Origin: DATBVX01 sp963724625
GTDB taxonomy: Bacteria > Pseudomonadota > Gammaproteobacteria > Steroidobacterales > Steroidobacteraceae
Length of the DNA stretch: 64,000 nucleotides
Reading direction: 5' to 3'
Assembly (NCBI GenBank): GCA_963724625.1
Contig: CAVRVO010000001.1
Coordinates: 248,001 to 312,000, forward strand
Part shown: piece by piece, positions 1 through 10,254 of the stretch
Layout: the number at the start of each line of letters is the position of its first letter
How positions within the stretch are numbered: position 1 is the stretch's first letter
Made by a program: the position numbers and the translations under genes
The notes under the pieces: model-generated
Seen by the model: only the letters and a program-made list of their open reading frames with translations
The model's database searches: none
Told to the model about the DNA's origin: nothing

Positions 1-405
1 AAGCGCCTGCGCGAAAAGGTTGCGCAATTCGGCCGCTGCTACCTGATCGATCTGCACAGCGTCGAATCGCGGGCGAGCCGGCTGCACGGCGAGTTGCAGG
101 AGGACGTTTTTCTCGGCGATCGGGACGGCACTACCTGCGATGCGGTGCTCACAGAGCTGGTACGCGACCTGTTTCGTGCCGAGAAGCTGCTGGTCAATGT
201 CAATCAACCCTACAAGGGCGGATTCATCACCGCGCATTACTGCTCGGTGGAAGGCGTGCAAACGCTGCAGATCGAAATGTGTCAACGCCTCTACATGCTC
301 GAGGGCCAGCCGGCATCCGCGACCGCTCAGCCGCGCTTCGCGGCGTTCCAGCGTGTGCTGGAAAGAGTCTTCACGGGCGTGGCTGACGCACTCCGCACGC
401 CATAG
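1..405 (+). CDS. N-formylglutamate amidohydrolase family protein, 3' part
   Basis: The frame is open from the first base of the window and ends in TAG at 403-405, so the N-terminal part lies outside. The visible 134 residues match the C-terminal half of N-formylglutamate amidohydrolases (HutG/FGase family), zinc hydrolases that release formate from N-formyl-L-glutamate or related N-formyl amino acids. The key signatures are the metal-ligand segment LIDLHS near the start and the downstream FLGDRDGTTC segment. No hut genes are visible beside it, so a role in histidine degradation is not shown and the exact substrate is open. It is convergent with ettA. Confidence 0.8.
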   Translation, partial: KRLREKVAQFGRCYLIDLHSVESRASRLHGELQEDVFLGDRDGTTCDAVLTELVRDLFRAEKLLVNVNQPYKGGFITAHYCSVEGVQTLQIEMCQRLYMLEGQPASATAQPRFAAFQRVLERVFTGVADALRTP

Positions 406-435
406 GGAGACTCTGCACCTGTACAGGGTCTCCCT
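404..435. terminator. Inverted repeat between convergent genes, putative bidirectional terminator
   Basis: An 8-bp perfect inverted repeat (AGGGAGAC at 404-411 and GTCTCCCT at 428-435) lies between the stop codons of the amidohydrolase and ettA. There is no long T tract, so termination is inferred from the stem and its convergent position. Confidence 0.45.
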
Positions 436-438
436 GGT

Positions 439-2112
<1,674 letters not shown>

Positions 2113-2209
2113 GTTGCTAAGTGGAGGCTGGGCCGGAAAAAAGGCCGCGCATTATCCACCAACCCCCTGTGTTAGGCTACCGCGTCCGCCTGGGGGGTCT
2201 TGAAGTCCG

Positions 2210-3173
2210 ATGGCGCAATCCACGCGCTCACCGGTGGCGCTCGTCGCCGGCGAAAAGATCGCGCGCTACGGCTTTGGCGACGGGCATCCGTTCGGCTATG
2301 ACCGTCACGATGCCTTCATGCGCGAGCTGAAGTCGGAGTCACTCGACACGGCCGTGCGGCAACTCGAGCCACGTACCGCCACGCGCGCGGAACTCGCCAC
2401 ATTCCACACGTCCTGCCTACATCGATCTGGTTGAGGAGCGCTCCGTCATCGGGCAGGGCTATCTCGATGCTGGCGACACACCCGCATATCGGGGCATTTT
2501 CGAGGCGGCCAGCAACGTGGTCGGAGCTACGCTGACCGCCGTGGAGACGATCATGTCGGGTGAAGCGCAGCGTGCCTTCATCCCGATCGCGGGCCTGCAT
2601 CACGCCTCGCGTGGTCACGCTGCGGGATTCTGCGTTTTCAACGACTGTGGTGTAGCTGCAGAGGTTCTTCGCAGTCGTTTCGGACTGAAGCGAGTTGCCT
2701 ATGTCGACATCGATGCCCATCACGGGGATGGCGTGTTCTACAGCTTTGAAGACGATCCATACCTGCTGTTCGCTGACATCCACGAAGATGGCCGATACCT
2801 CTACCCGGGTACTGGCGCTGCATCCGAAACCGGAGTCGGAGCCGCCAAGGGCACCAAGCTGAATCTGCCGCTGCCGCCTGGGGCTGACGATGCCGAGTTT
2901 CATCGCGCCTGGGCCCGCATCGAGACTTATCTCGAGGAATCCCAGCCCGAGTTCATCCTGTTCCAGTGCGGCGCGGACAGTCTCGAGGGCGATCCGATCA
3001 CGCACCTGCGGCTCTCGGAAGAGGCGCATGCACATGCCGCGACCCGGCTATGCGCGCTTGCGAATCGTTCGGCGCAAGGGCGACTCCTTGCGATGGGCGG
3101 AGGTGGCTACAACCGGCGCAACCTCGCCCGTGCCTGGACCCGCGTAGTGCGCTCGATGGTCGAGTCCGACTGA
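2210..3173 (+). CDS. Histone deacetylase / acetylpolyamine amidohydrolase family protein (frameshifted as sequenced)
   Basis: About 320 residues of the arginase-deacetylase fold, split over two frames. The first frame (from ATG 2210) ends in ...ATFHT and then reads out of frame to a stop near 2434. The other frame resumes with PAYIDLVEERS and runs to 3173. Dropping one T at about 2411 restores a continuous protein. Active-site motifs are intact: HHASRGHAAGFCVFND (paired catalytic His), DIDAHHGDGV (Zn ligands) and the late GGGGYNRRN loop. Members hydrolyse acetyl-lysine, acetylpolyamine or similar amides; the substrate here cannot be told. The frameshift is probably a sequencing error. Confidence 0.75.
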
Positions 3174-3223
3174 TAAACTGGCGCGATACTGGCCCGATAT
3201 TGGCCCGTTATTGGTGATAGTGG
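3172..3223 (+). repeat. Short 11-bp tandem repeats upstream of glyA
   Basis: Three clear 11-bp units, CGATACTGGCC (3184-3194), CGATATTGGCC (3195-3205) and CGTTATTGGTG (3206-3216), are flanked by weaker copies (GATAAACTGGC before, GATAGTGG after). They fill most of the 58-bp gap between the HDAC-like stop and the glyA start. The period equals one helical turn. Function is unknown. Confidence 0.6.
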
Positions 3224-3231
3224 AGTAACTG

Positions 3232-4485
3232 ATGTTCGATGCGAAGATGACGGTGGCTGATTTCGATCCGGAGCTCAAACGGGCTCTCGATGGCGAACGT
3301 CGCCGGCAGGAAGAGCACCTGGAACTGATCGCCTCTGAGAATTACACCAGCCCGCGCGTGCTCGCGGTGCAAGGTTCGGTGCTGACCAACAAGTACGCGG
3401 AGGGTTATCCGGGCAAGCGCTACTATGGCGGCTGTGAATTCGTGGACGTTGCCGAACAGCTCGCCATCGATCGCGCGAAGAAACTGTTCGGTGCCGCTTA
3501 CGCGAACGTGCAACCGCATTCGGGCTCACAAGCCAACGCGGCTGCCTATTTCGCGCTCATCAACCCGGGCGATACGCTGCTTGGCATGAGCCTTGATCAG
3601 GGCGGTCATCTGACGCATGGCGCCAAGGTGAATTTCTCCGGTCGTTATTTCAAAGCGGTTCAGTACGGCCTCGACCCGGCGACCGGGCTGATCGACTACG
3701 CCCAGGTGGAGCGACTCGCGCACGAGCATCGCCCCAAGCTGATCATCGCGGGATTCTCTGCGTACTCCCGGATCATCGACTTTCCGCGTTTCCGGCAGAT
3801 CGCCGACGCCGTCGGTGCGTATCTGCTGGTGGACATGGCACACGTCGCGGGACTGTGCGCGGTGGGCCTGTATCCGAACCCGGTATCGATTGCTGATATC
3901 ACGACGACGACGACGCACAAGACGCTGCGCGGTCCGCGTGGTGGCATGATCCTCGCGCGCGCCAACCCGGAAATCGAAAAGCGAATCAGTTCGCTGGTGT
4001 TTCCCGGCACCCAGGGCGGCCCTCTGATGCACGTGATTGCCGCGAAGGCTGTCGCCTTACTCGAAGCACTACAGCCCGAGTTTGCCGACTATCAGCGCCA
4101 GATCCTGAGCAACGCGCGGACCATGTGCCGCGTGCTGATCGAGCGCGGGCACAAGATCGTATCCGGTGGTACCGACAACCACCTGTTTCTGCTCGACCTC
4201 ATCGACAAGAACCTTACCGGCAAAGATGCCGACGCCGCGCTCGACCGGGCCAATATCACTGTCAATAAGAATGCAGTGCCGAATGACCCGCGCCCGCCCA
4301 TGGTCACCAGTGGGCTGCGCATGGGCACGCCCGCCATCACGACGCGCGGCTTTCGCGAGAAGGAAGTCGAGCAAGTGAGCCACTGGATCGCAGATGTGCT
4401 CGCCGATCCCGCCGGCGAAGCAACACTCAAGCGCGTGCAGCGTGCGGTAATCGACTTGTGCCACCATTTCCCCGTGTACGCCTGA
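3232..4485 (+). CDS. glyA: Serine hydroxymethyltransferase
   Basis: A 417-residue PLP enzyme that interconverts serine plus tetrahydrofolate with glycine plus 5,10-methylene-THF, the main source of one-carbon units. The PLP lysine lies in TTTTTHKTLRGPRGG near residue 228. The family N-terminus is also seen (DGERRRQEEHLELIASENYTS, given here as its two halves DGERRRQEEH and LELIASENYTS). The length is the family norm. ATG at 3232 follows GGAGTAACT; a second ATG 15 bases on is possible. It heads the glyA-nrdR-ribD-ribE run that is conserved in gammaproteobacteria. Confidence 0.97.
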   Translation: MFDAKMTVADFDPELKRALDGERRRQEEHLELIASENYTSPRVLAVQGSVLTNKYAEGYPGKRYYGGCEFVDVAEQLAIDRAKKLFGAAYANVQPHSGSQANAAAYFALINPGDTLLGMSLDQGGHLTHGAKVNFSGRYFKAVQYGLDPATGLIDYAQVERLAHEHRPKLIIAGFSAYSRIIDFPRFRQIADAVGAYLLVDMAHVAGLCAVGLYPNPVSIADITTTTTHKTLRGPRGGMILARANPEIEKRISSLVFPGTQGGPLMHVIAAKAVALLEALQPEFADYQRQILSNARTMCRVLIERGHKIVSGGTDNHLFLLDLIDKNLTGKDADAALDRANITVNKNAVPNDPRPPMVTSGLRMGTPAITTRGFREKEVEQVSHWIADVLADPAGEATLKRVQRAVIDLCHHFPVYA

Positions 4486-4515
4486 GGTACCCGCAGCGGT
4501 GCGGAATGCTCCCAC

Positions 4516-5055
4516 ATGCATTGTCCGTTCTGCGCACATGAAGAGACCAAGGTGATCGACTCGCGTCTCGCCGGCGAAGGGACTCAGATCCGCCGGCGAC
4601 GCGAATGTCTGAAGTGCACCGAGCGCTTCACCACCTTCGAGACCGCCGAGCTGGTCATGCCGCAGGTGGTCAAAGGGGATCGCGCGCGCGAGCCTTTCGA
4701 TGAGCACAAATTGCGTGCCGGGATCCTCAAGGCACTCGAGAAGCGGCCGGTGAGCAGTGAAGCTGTCGAGGAATCCGTCAGCCGGATCTGCCATAAGATC
4801 CGCAGTCTCGGCGAGCGCGAAGTGCAAGCGCGGCAGATCGGCGAGCTGGTCATGGAGGAGCTGCGTCACCTGGATGAGGTCGCGTACGTGCGCTTCGCTT
4901 CCGTGTATCGCAGCTTCCAGGATGTCGAGGCGTTTCGCGATGAGGTCGAGCGCTTGCGGCACCGTCGTCGCCGTGAAGGAAGCGCCGACCAGCTGTCGCT
5001 CCTGCCGGGCTCGGGTGGCACAGGCGGCGCCGGCGGTAAAGACAAGAAAGGCTGA
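4516..5055 (+). CDS. nrdR: Transcriptional repressor NrdR
   Basis: A 179-residue repressor of ribonucleotide reductase operons. An N-terminal zinc ribbon uses the Cys pairs of MHCPFC and CLKC (residues about 3-34). An ATP-cone domain follows (about 49-139, beginning PQVVKGDRAREPFDEHKL) and senses ATP and dATP. The C-terminal tail is longer than the usual 150-160 residues and is Gly-rich and basic. The stop TGA lies 3 bases before the ribD GTG, so translation is probably coupled. Confidence 0.96.
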   Translation: MHCPFCAHEETKVIDSRLAGEGTQIRRRRECLKCTERFTTFETAELVMPQVVKGDRAREPFDEHKLRAGILKALEKRPVSSEAVEESVSRICHKIRSLGEREVQARQIGELVMEELRHLDEVAYVRFASVYRSFQDVEAFRDEVERLRHRRRREGSADQLSLLPGSGGTGGAGGKDKKG

Positions 5056-5058
5056 CTC

Positions 5059-6156
5059 GTGTCATTCAGCGAATTTGATCAGCGCTGCATGCTGCGCGCA
5101 CTTGAGCTTGCCGAACGCGGGCTCAACACCACTGATCCCAACCCTCGCGTCGGCAGCGTCGTGGCTCGAGGCCAGAAGATCATTGGCGAGGGCTGGCACG
5201 AGCGCCCTGGTGAGGCGCATGCCGAGATCGTGGCGCTGCATGCTGCCGGTGAGGCGAGTCGTGGCGCAGATATCTACGTGACACTCGAGCCGTGCTCACA
5301 TTTCGGGCGCACGCCGCCCTGCGTGGAGGCGTTGCTGCGGGCGGGTGTCAGCCGCGTCGTATGTGCGATGGTAGATCCGGACCCGCGCGTGCGTGGCTCA
5401 GGTATCAAACGTCTCAGGGATGCGAGCGTGAACGTCGAATCAGGCCTGTGTGAGGCCGAGGCACGCGCGCTCAATCCGGGCTTCATTCGCCGCATGGAAC
5501 GAGGCCTGCCGTGGGTACGGGTCAAGTTCGGCGCCAGCCTCGACGGGCGCATCGCGCTTGCGAATGGCGAGAGCCGCTGGATCACGAGTGAAGAGTCGCG
5601 CGCCGACGTGCATCAATGGCGCGCCCGCAGTTCGGCGATCCTGACGGGATCCGGAACGGTGTTGAAGGACAATCCACGTCTCGACGCGCGCCCCGGGTCA
5701 CACGCACAACCTCGTCAGCCGCTGCGCGTCGTGCTTGACTCGGAGCTGCGCACTCCGCTCGATGCGCGCATCCTCGATGCGCCCGGGCGGGTGCTGATTT
5801 TGACCGGCGCCGATGCTTCGCGCCGGGCTCAATTCGAGGCGCGCGGCGTGATCGTCGAAGCTGTGAGTCGCGATGCACGCGGCCTTGACCTCAGTGCGCT
5901 CATGCAACGGCTCGCCCAGCTGGAAGTGAACGAGGTCTGGGTCGAAGCGGGACCGCGATTGGCAGGTGCGTTGCTCCGCGCTGGCCTCGTGAACGAAATC
6001 GTGGTCTACAGCGCGCCGTCCATTCTCGGTGCGACGGCGCAGGGAATGTTCCAGCTCGAGCCGCTCACCTCGCTCGAGGATCGCGTGAAGCTGCGCTTTC
6101 GGGACGTGCGTAGAATCGGGCCTGACATCCGGATAGTTGCAGGGTGTGAGGCCTAG
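5059..6156 (+). CDS. ribD: Riboflavin biosynthesis bifunctional deaminase/reductase RibD
   Basis: A 365-residue enzyme for the second and third steps of riboflavin synthesis: deamination of the pyrimidine from GTP cyclohydrolase II, then NADPH reduction of its ribose. The cytidine-deaminase-type zinc site is HAE at residues 54-56 with PCSHFGRTPPC at 78-88. The C-terminal reductase domain begins near residue 150 (LPWVRVKFGASLDGRIA). The GTG start at 5059 is preferred because the family N-terminus aligns from there; an internal ATG at 5089 would remove it. It lies 3 bases after nrdR and overlaps no conserved part of ribE. Confidence 0.95.
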   Translation: MSFSEFDQRCMLRALELAERGLNTTDPNPRVGSVVARGQKIIGEGWHERPGEAHAEIVALHAAGEASRGADIYVTLEPCSHFGRTPPCVEALLRAGVSRVVCAMVDPDPRVRGSGIKRLRDASVNVESGLCEAEARALNPGFIRRMERGLPWVRVKFGASLDGRIALANGESRWITSEESRADVHQWRARSSAILTGSGTVLKDNPRLDARPGSHAQPRQPLRVVLDSELRTPLDARILDAPGRVLILTGADASRRAQFEARGVIVEAVSRDARGLDLSALMQRLAQLEVNEVWVEAGPRLAGALLRAGLVNEIVVYSAPSILGATAQGMFQLEPLTSLEDRVKLRFRDVRRIGPDIRIVAGCEA

Positions 6157-6163
6157 GCGATTA

Positions 6164-6784
6164 ATGTTCTCCGGAATCATTCAGGCCATCGGATCCGTCA
6201 GTGCCTGCCGGGAGCGGGGCGGCGATCTCGAGCTCATGATCGAAGCTGGCAGGCTCGATCTTAGCCACGTGCGTCTTGGCGACAGCATCGCAGTGAGCGG
6301 CGTATGTCTCACAGTCACCCGGACCGCCGCCTCGACATTTGCGGCCGATGTATCGCGTGAAACGCTCGCGCGCACCACGCTCGGAAATCTCGTGCCGCAG
6401 AGCCGCGTCAACCTGGAGCTGGCACTCAAGGCGGGCGAACCCATTGGCGGGCACCTTGTATCGGGTCATGTGGATGGTGTGGGACGCCTCGTATCGCGGC
6501 ACGCCGATGCGCGCTCCGAGCGCCTCGAATTCGAGCTCGAGCCCGAACTCGCCCGTTACGTGGCGCGCAAGGGGTCGATCTGCATCGACGGCGTCAGCCT
6601 CACTGTCAACGATGTCGAGGACACGCGTTTCGGTGTCAACCTCATCCCGCATACGCTCGCGGTGACGACGCTCGGCGATCTCACCCCGGATGCGCGCGTG
6701 AATCTCGAAGTCGACCTGATCGCTCGCTACGTGGAGCGTCTGCTGGGGCAGTCGATCGCACAGGGGTCGATCGGCCCGAACTGA
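6164..6784 (+). CDS. ribE: Riboflavin synthase subunit alpha
   Basis: About 206 residues; dismutates two 6,7-dimethyl-8-ribityllumazine molecules into riboflavin and a pyrimidinedione. Two tandem lumazine-binding repeats are visible, each about 95 residues. The first begins MFSGIIQAIGSV and contains the SGVCLTV motif. The second contains GHLVSGHVDGVG and IDGVSLTVN. The ATG at 6164 is chosen because MFSGI is the family start; a longer frame from a TTG at 6137 overlaps ribD and adds non-homologous residues. Confidence 0.95.
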   Translation: MFSGIIQAIGSVSACRERGGDLELMIEAGRLDLSHVRLGDSIAVSGVCLTVTRTAASTFAADVSRETLARTTLGNLVPQSRVNLELALKAGEPIGGHLVSGHVDGVGRLVSRHADARSERLEFELEPELARYVARKGSICIDGVSLTVNDVEDTRFGVNLIPHTLAVTTLGDLTPDARVNLEVDLIARYVERLLGQSIAQGSIGPN

Positions 6785-6795
6785 GGAGGAATGCC

Positions 6796-8157
6796 TTGGC
6801 TCTCTACCATGTTGCGGTGACAGGACGGGACCGTCGCCACCTGACTGAACTGGGAACCAAGCTCCGGGTCGTCGTCGTCGGTTATCGCGAGGAGAAGCGG
6901 GGCATCGTTGTCGATGCCTTTGTTCCCGCCGAGAAGATTGCGTGGCTGCAGCGACAGGGCTATGGCGTCACGCGCATCGAGAAGGTGGATGCCCGCGATC
7001 GAAAGCGACAGGCGGAAGGCCGCGCGGCGGTACAAACGCGGCTCAAGCGCGGACGCTACGGCGATGTCATCTGGGGTGGGGGCTACCTCACGACCGACGA
7101 GATCGAGCGTTGCATCGAGCTCGGCGTACAGAACCACGCTGATTACTTCGAACGCATCGCGCTGCCCCACCTGACCTGGGAGAAGCGACGCTGCCACGCG
7201 GTAAGGATCGGCAATGGCCGCGGCAAGAGACGCACGGCCGTCTGCTTCATCGGCGGCCTGCACGGGCGAGAGTGGGGCAGCCCCGACATTCTCGTCTACT
7301 TCGCGATGCGGCTGCTGCGCGCCTACCGCGACCACAAAGGCATTCGGCTCGGGAGGAAGGCCTTCACGGCCGCGCAGATCCGCCAGATCGTCGAAACCAG
7401 GGACGTGATCCTCTTTCCGCAGGTGAACCCGGATGGCCGGCGCTTCAGCATGGAGCGCCACCCGATGTGGCGTAAGAATCGGCGGCCCGCGCCGCGTGGA
7501 CGCGGCCACCATTGCGTGGGTGTGGATCTCAACCGCAACTTCCCGTTCCTATGGCATTTCGATCGCCACTTCGCCCCCGGCACCGTCCAGAGCTCCCACA
7601 AGCCGGGCGACTACGAGACGTACGTGGGCACGCGCCCGGCCTCCGAGCCCGAGACGCGCAATGTCATCTGGCTGCTCGATCGGTTTGCGAATATCCGCTA
7701 CTTCGTCGACCTGCACAGCTACGGTGAAACGATTCTCCACAGCTGGGGGACGGACGAGAATCAATCCCACAACCCGAAGATGTCCTTCAGGAACCCCGCC
7801 TATGATGGCAAGCGAGGCCTGATCCATGACGATCTCTACCGGGAGCACATACGCGCGGCAGACCTGAAGGAAGCTGTGCGCATGGGCCGGGCGATGGCCG
7901 GTGCGATCCGGCTCGTGCGCGGCCGCAAGTATCGATTGCAGCAGTCCGTCGGCCTCTATCCAACCACGGCGTCCTCCGATGACTATGCGTACAGTCGCCA
8001 CCTCACCGACGCCACGATGGGCAAGATTATTTCCTACACGATGGAGTGGGGCCGAATCCGCGCGAACACACCGTTCCATCCGCCGTACGACGAAATGCGC
8101 AAAGTGATGCGGGAAGTCACTGCGGGCCTGCTCGAGTTCTGCCTGCAGGCGAAGTAG
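6796..8157 (+). CDS. M14-family zinc carboxypeptidase-like protein
   Basis: A 453-residue cytoplasmic metallopeptidase of the M14 (carboxypeptidase A/funnelin) family. Zinc and catalytic motifs are in the expected order: GGLHGREWGSP (HxxE Zn ligands), VNPDGRRF, VDLNRNF, DLHSYGETILHSWG (third Zn ligand His) and SYTMEWG, carrying the catalytic Glu. There is no signal peptide. The first 100 residues resemble a propeptide-like or fused N-terminal domain. TTG at 6796 is the likely start, 5 bases after a strong GAGGAGGA; the nearby ATG at 6791 is in another frame. It sits between ribE and ribB, an unusual place. Substrate unknown. Confidence 0.85.
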   Translation: MALYHVAVTGRDRRHLTELGTKLRVVVVGYREEKRGIVVDAFVPAEKIAWLQRQGYGVTRIEKVDARDRKRQAEGRAAVQTRLKRGRYGDVIWGGGYLTTDEIERCIELGVQNHADYFERIALPHLTWEKRRCHAVRIGNGRGKRRTAVCFIGGLHGREWGSPDILVYFAMRLLRAYRDHKGIRLGRKAFTAAQIRQIVETRDVILFPQVNPDGRRFSMERHPMWRKNRRPAPRGRGHHCVGVDLNRNFPFLWHFDRHFAPGTVQSSHKPGDYETYVGTRPASEPETRNVIWLLDRFANIRYFVDLHSYGETILHSWGTDENQSHNPKMSFRNPAYDGKRGLIHDDLYREHIRAADLKEAVRMGRAMAGAIRLVRGRKYRLQQSVGLYPTTASSDDYAYSRHLTDATMGKIISYTMEWGRIRANTPFHPPYDEMRKVMREVTAGLLEFCLQAK

Positions 8158-8183
8158 CTGTTCAGGGTTAGCCTGTCCTTGTC

Positions 8184-8393
8184 CTACGGCGACGGCTTGA
8201 CCTTCCCATCTCGCTCGTACTGCACCCGTTCACGCGCTGTGAGCACGAAGGTAAAGCCCTGTCCGTTGTCCAACTCCGCCGAGCCGTCCCTGAGCTCGTG
8301 AATGCGATACACACCTGGCGCCGCGGTGATGCGTACCCCCTGTTGGTTGATGTAGGTGACGGTGCCCGTCAGTTTGACAACGGTGGTCTTCAT
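8184..8393 (-). CDS. Small conserved-looking protein of unknown function
   Basis: A 69-residue frame (MKTTVVKLTGTVTYINQQG...) with a good Shine-Dalgarno AGGGA upstream of its ATG and balanced composition. Alternating polar and hydrophobic residues suggest a small beta-barrel. It has no signal peptide and no cysteines. It is convergent with the M14 gene and divergent from ribB. No family is recognised. Confidence 0.5.
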   Translation of the reverse strand: MKTTVVKLTGTVTYINQQGVRITAAPGVYRIHELRDGSAELDNGQGFTFVLTARERVQYERDGKVKPSP

Positions 8394-8619
8394 GGATCGG
8401 TCCCTCGATCGGGTTTGTGGCAGTACTCGATTCTGGCTAGCAATATACGATCGTTATGTCGGTCCGCGCGAGTAGTCAGGAGCTCTCGAGCGTGACCGTT
8501 TGACCGTGCCGGGAGACGCCGGAATACATACGCCGGATGTGCCCGCTTGTCATTCTGCAACGCGCCACTTTCGCTGACCACCCCCCACGATACCCGGAGC
8601 GTCTGGCAGAATTCACACC
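8394..8619. other. Divergent intergenic region upstream of ribB
   Basis: This 226-bp stretch separates the small minus-strand gene from ribB. I looked for an FMN riboswitch, which would be expected before a ribB gene, and see none of its conserved core. There are short CGATCG palindromes and nothing else I can assign. Confidence 0.4.
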
Positions 8620-9723
8620 ATGAACAGCATCGATGAAATAATCGGCGAGGTTCGTGCGGGGCGCATGGTCGTAGTCATGGACGACGAGGCGCGCGAGAAC
8701 GAGGCGGACCTGATCATGGCGGGCGAGGCGGCGACGCCAGAGACGGTCGCCTTCTTCGTGCGCTATACGAGCGGCATCATCTGCCAACCGATGTTGCGCG
8801 AGCGACTGCAGGAGCTGCGCCTGCCGCAGATGGTCCCGGAGAACACCGAGTCGCACCGTACGGCGTTCACGATTTCGGTCGACTATCGTCACGGAACCAC
8901 CACCGGCATCTCGGCGCACGATCGCGCCAAGACCATTCGCGCGCTCGCCGATCCGGCTTCGCAGCCGGATGACTTCGCCCGGCCGGGCCACATCTTTCCG
9001 TTGCGGTATACCGAGGGGGGAGTGCTGTGCCGTGCGGGCCACACCGAAGCGACCGTCGATCTCGTGCGGCTTGCCGGATTCCGTACCTTCACCGGCATCC
9101 TGTGCGAGATCGTCAATGACGACGGCACGATGAAGCGCGGCCCCGAACTTCTGCAATTCGCTGCGACCCATCGCCTGAAAGTTGGATCGATCGCCGACCT
9201 GATCCGTTACCGCCTGAAGAAGGAGCGCTCGGTGGAGCGTATTTCGGAGCAGGAGGTGGAAACGGAGTTCGGTCGCTTCCGGATGTGCTGTTACGAGGAT
9301 CATGTGAATCGCGACGTGCACATCGCACTGGTGCGCGGCACCCTCGACGGACCGGATCCGCCACTGGTGCGCGTGCACCTGACAGACACCTTGCGCGACG
9401 TGATCGGTATCCGGGGCGATCGCGGCTGGCCGCTGCGCGATGCGTTGCATCGTATCGCCGAGGAGGGAAGCGGTGCCGTGATCATCCTGCGCCAGTCAGA
9501 AAGTCCGCGCGATCTGATCGAAGCGGTACGGACACTCGAAGCGAGCAAGAGCGGCAGCAGCCGGCATGAAGGCGCACGCGTATTGCGCACGTACGGCATC
9601 GGCGCGCAGATCCTGCAGGATCTGGGCGTGACCCGCATGCGCGTATTGAGCGCGCCACGCCAGATGGTCGGAATCTCGGCCTTTGATCTCGAAATCACCG
9701 AATACGTCGACAGCGAGGCTTGA
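8620..9723 (+). CDS. ribB: 3,4-dihydroxy-2-butanone 4-phosphate synthase with degenerate GTP cyclohydrolase II-like domain
   Basis: A 367-residue RibBA-type fusion. The N-terminal DHBP synthase (residues about 1-205) converts ribulose 5-phosphate to the four-carbon precursor of lumazine; DDEARENEADLIMAGE, the H-D loop and HTEATVDL are intact. The C-terminal half aligns with GTP cyclohydrolase II, but the zinc-binding cysteine segment of active enzymes (SECLTGD...CDCG) is replaced by LTDTLRDVIGIRGDRG. The second domain is therefore probably inactive, as in many proteobacteria, and a separate ribA is expected elsewhere. It overlaps the old TTG frame of ribH; its stop is at 9721-9723. Confidence 0.93.
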   Translation: MNSIDEIIGEVRAGRMVVVMDDEARENEADLIMAGEAATPETVAFFVRYTSGIICQPMLRERLQELRLPQMVPENTESHRTAFTISVDYRHGTTTGISAHDRAKTIRALADPASQPDDFARPGHIFPLRYTEGGVLCRAGHTEATVDLVRLAGFRTFTGILCEIVNDDGTMKRGPELLQFAATHRLKVGSIADLIRYRLKKERSVERISEQEVETEFGRFRMCCYEDHVNRDVHIALVRGTLDGPDPPLVRVHLTDTLRDVIGIRGDRGWPLRDALHRIAEEGSGAVIILRQSESPRDLIEAVRTLEASKSGSSRHEGARVLRTYGIGAQILQDLGVTRMRVLSAPRQMVGISAFDLEITEYVDSEA

Positions 9724-9767
9724 AGGTCGCGGCAAGCGCATCCGCTATACTGCCAACCTCCTTATCC

Positions 9768-10244
9768 ATGAATACCATTCGCATCATTGAGGGCGATCAT
9801 CTGGCGCGCGACCTGAGATTCGCGATCGTCGCCTCGCGCTTCAATGAATTCATTGTCGAGAGCCTGATCCGCGGTGCAATCGAGACCCTGCAACGCCACG
9901 GGGCGGCTGAAAAGCAGATCGAGCTGGTCCGCGTCCCCGGAGCGTTCGAGATGCCGTTGACGGTGAAGAAGCTCCTCGCCGCTCGTCGGCATGATGCTGT
10001 CATCGCACTCGGTGCCGTGATCCGGGGCGCGACACCGCACTTCCAGTATGTCGCGGGTGAATGCGCGAGCGGACTCTCCCGTGTGGCGCTCGAGTCCGGC
10101 GTCCCGATTGCGTTCGGCGTGCTTACGACTGACACCATCGAGCAGGCAGTGGAGCGTGCGGGCGCCAAGAGCGGCAACAAGGGTGCGGAAGCTGCGGTGA
10201 CCGCGATCGAGATGGCCAACCTGCTGAGGCGCCTGGAAGGCTGA
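9768..10244 (+). CDS. ribH: 6,7-dimethyl-8-ribityllumazine synthase
   Basis: About 158 residues; condenses the RibB four-carbon phosphate with the RibD product to give lumazine, the RibE substrate. Family motifs include FAIVASRFNEFI, VPGAFEMPL, ALGAVIRGATPHFQYV and FGVLTTDTIEQA. The ATG at 9768 gives the standard length; a TTG at 9720 in the same frame overlaps ribB. A TATACT box at 9746-9751 may give an internal promoter for ribH-nusB-thiL. Confidence 0.95.
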   Translation: MNTIRIIEGDHLARDLRFAIVASRFNEFIVESLIRGAIETLQRHGAAEKQIELVRVPGAFEMPLTVKKLLAARRHDAVIALGAVIRGATPHFQYVAGECASGLSRVALESGVPIAFGVLTTDTIEQAVERAGAKSGNKGAEAAVTAIEMANLLRRLEG

Positions 10245-10254
10245 GGGGCGTTCG

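Noticed and set aside
8394..8619. FMN riboswitch expected upstream of ribB
   Set aside because: No conserved FMN-aptamer core could be found there.
8476..9450. A 324-codon minus-strand frame opposite ribB
   Set aside because: Shadow of ribB; low-complexity His/Arg/Ala composition.
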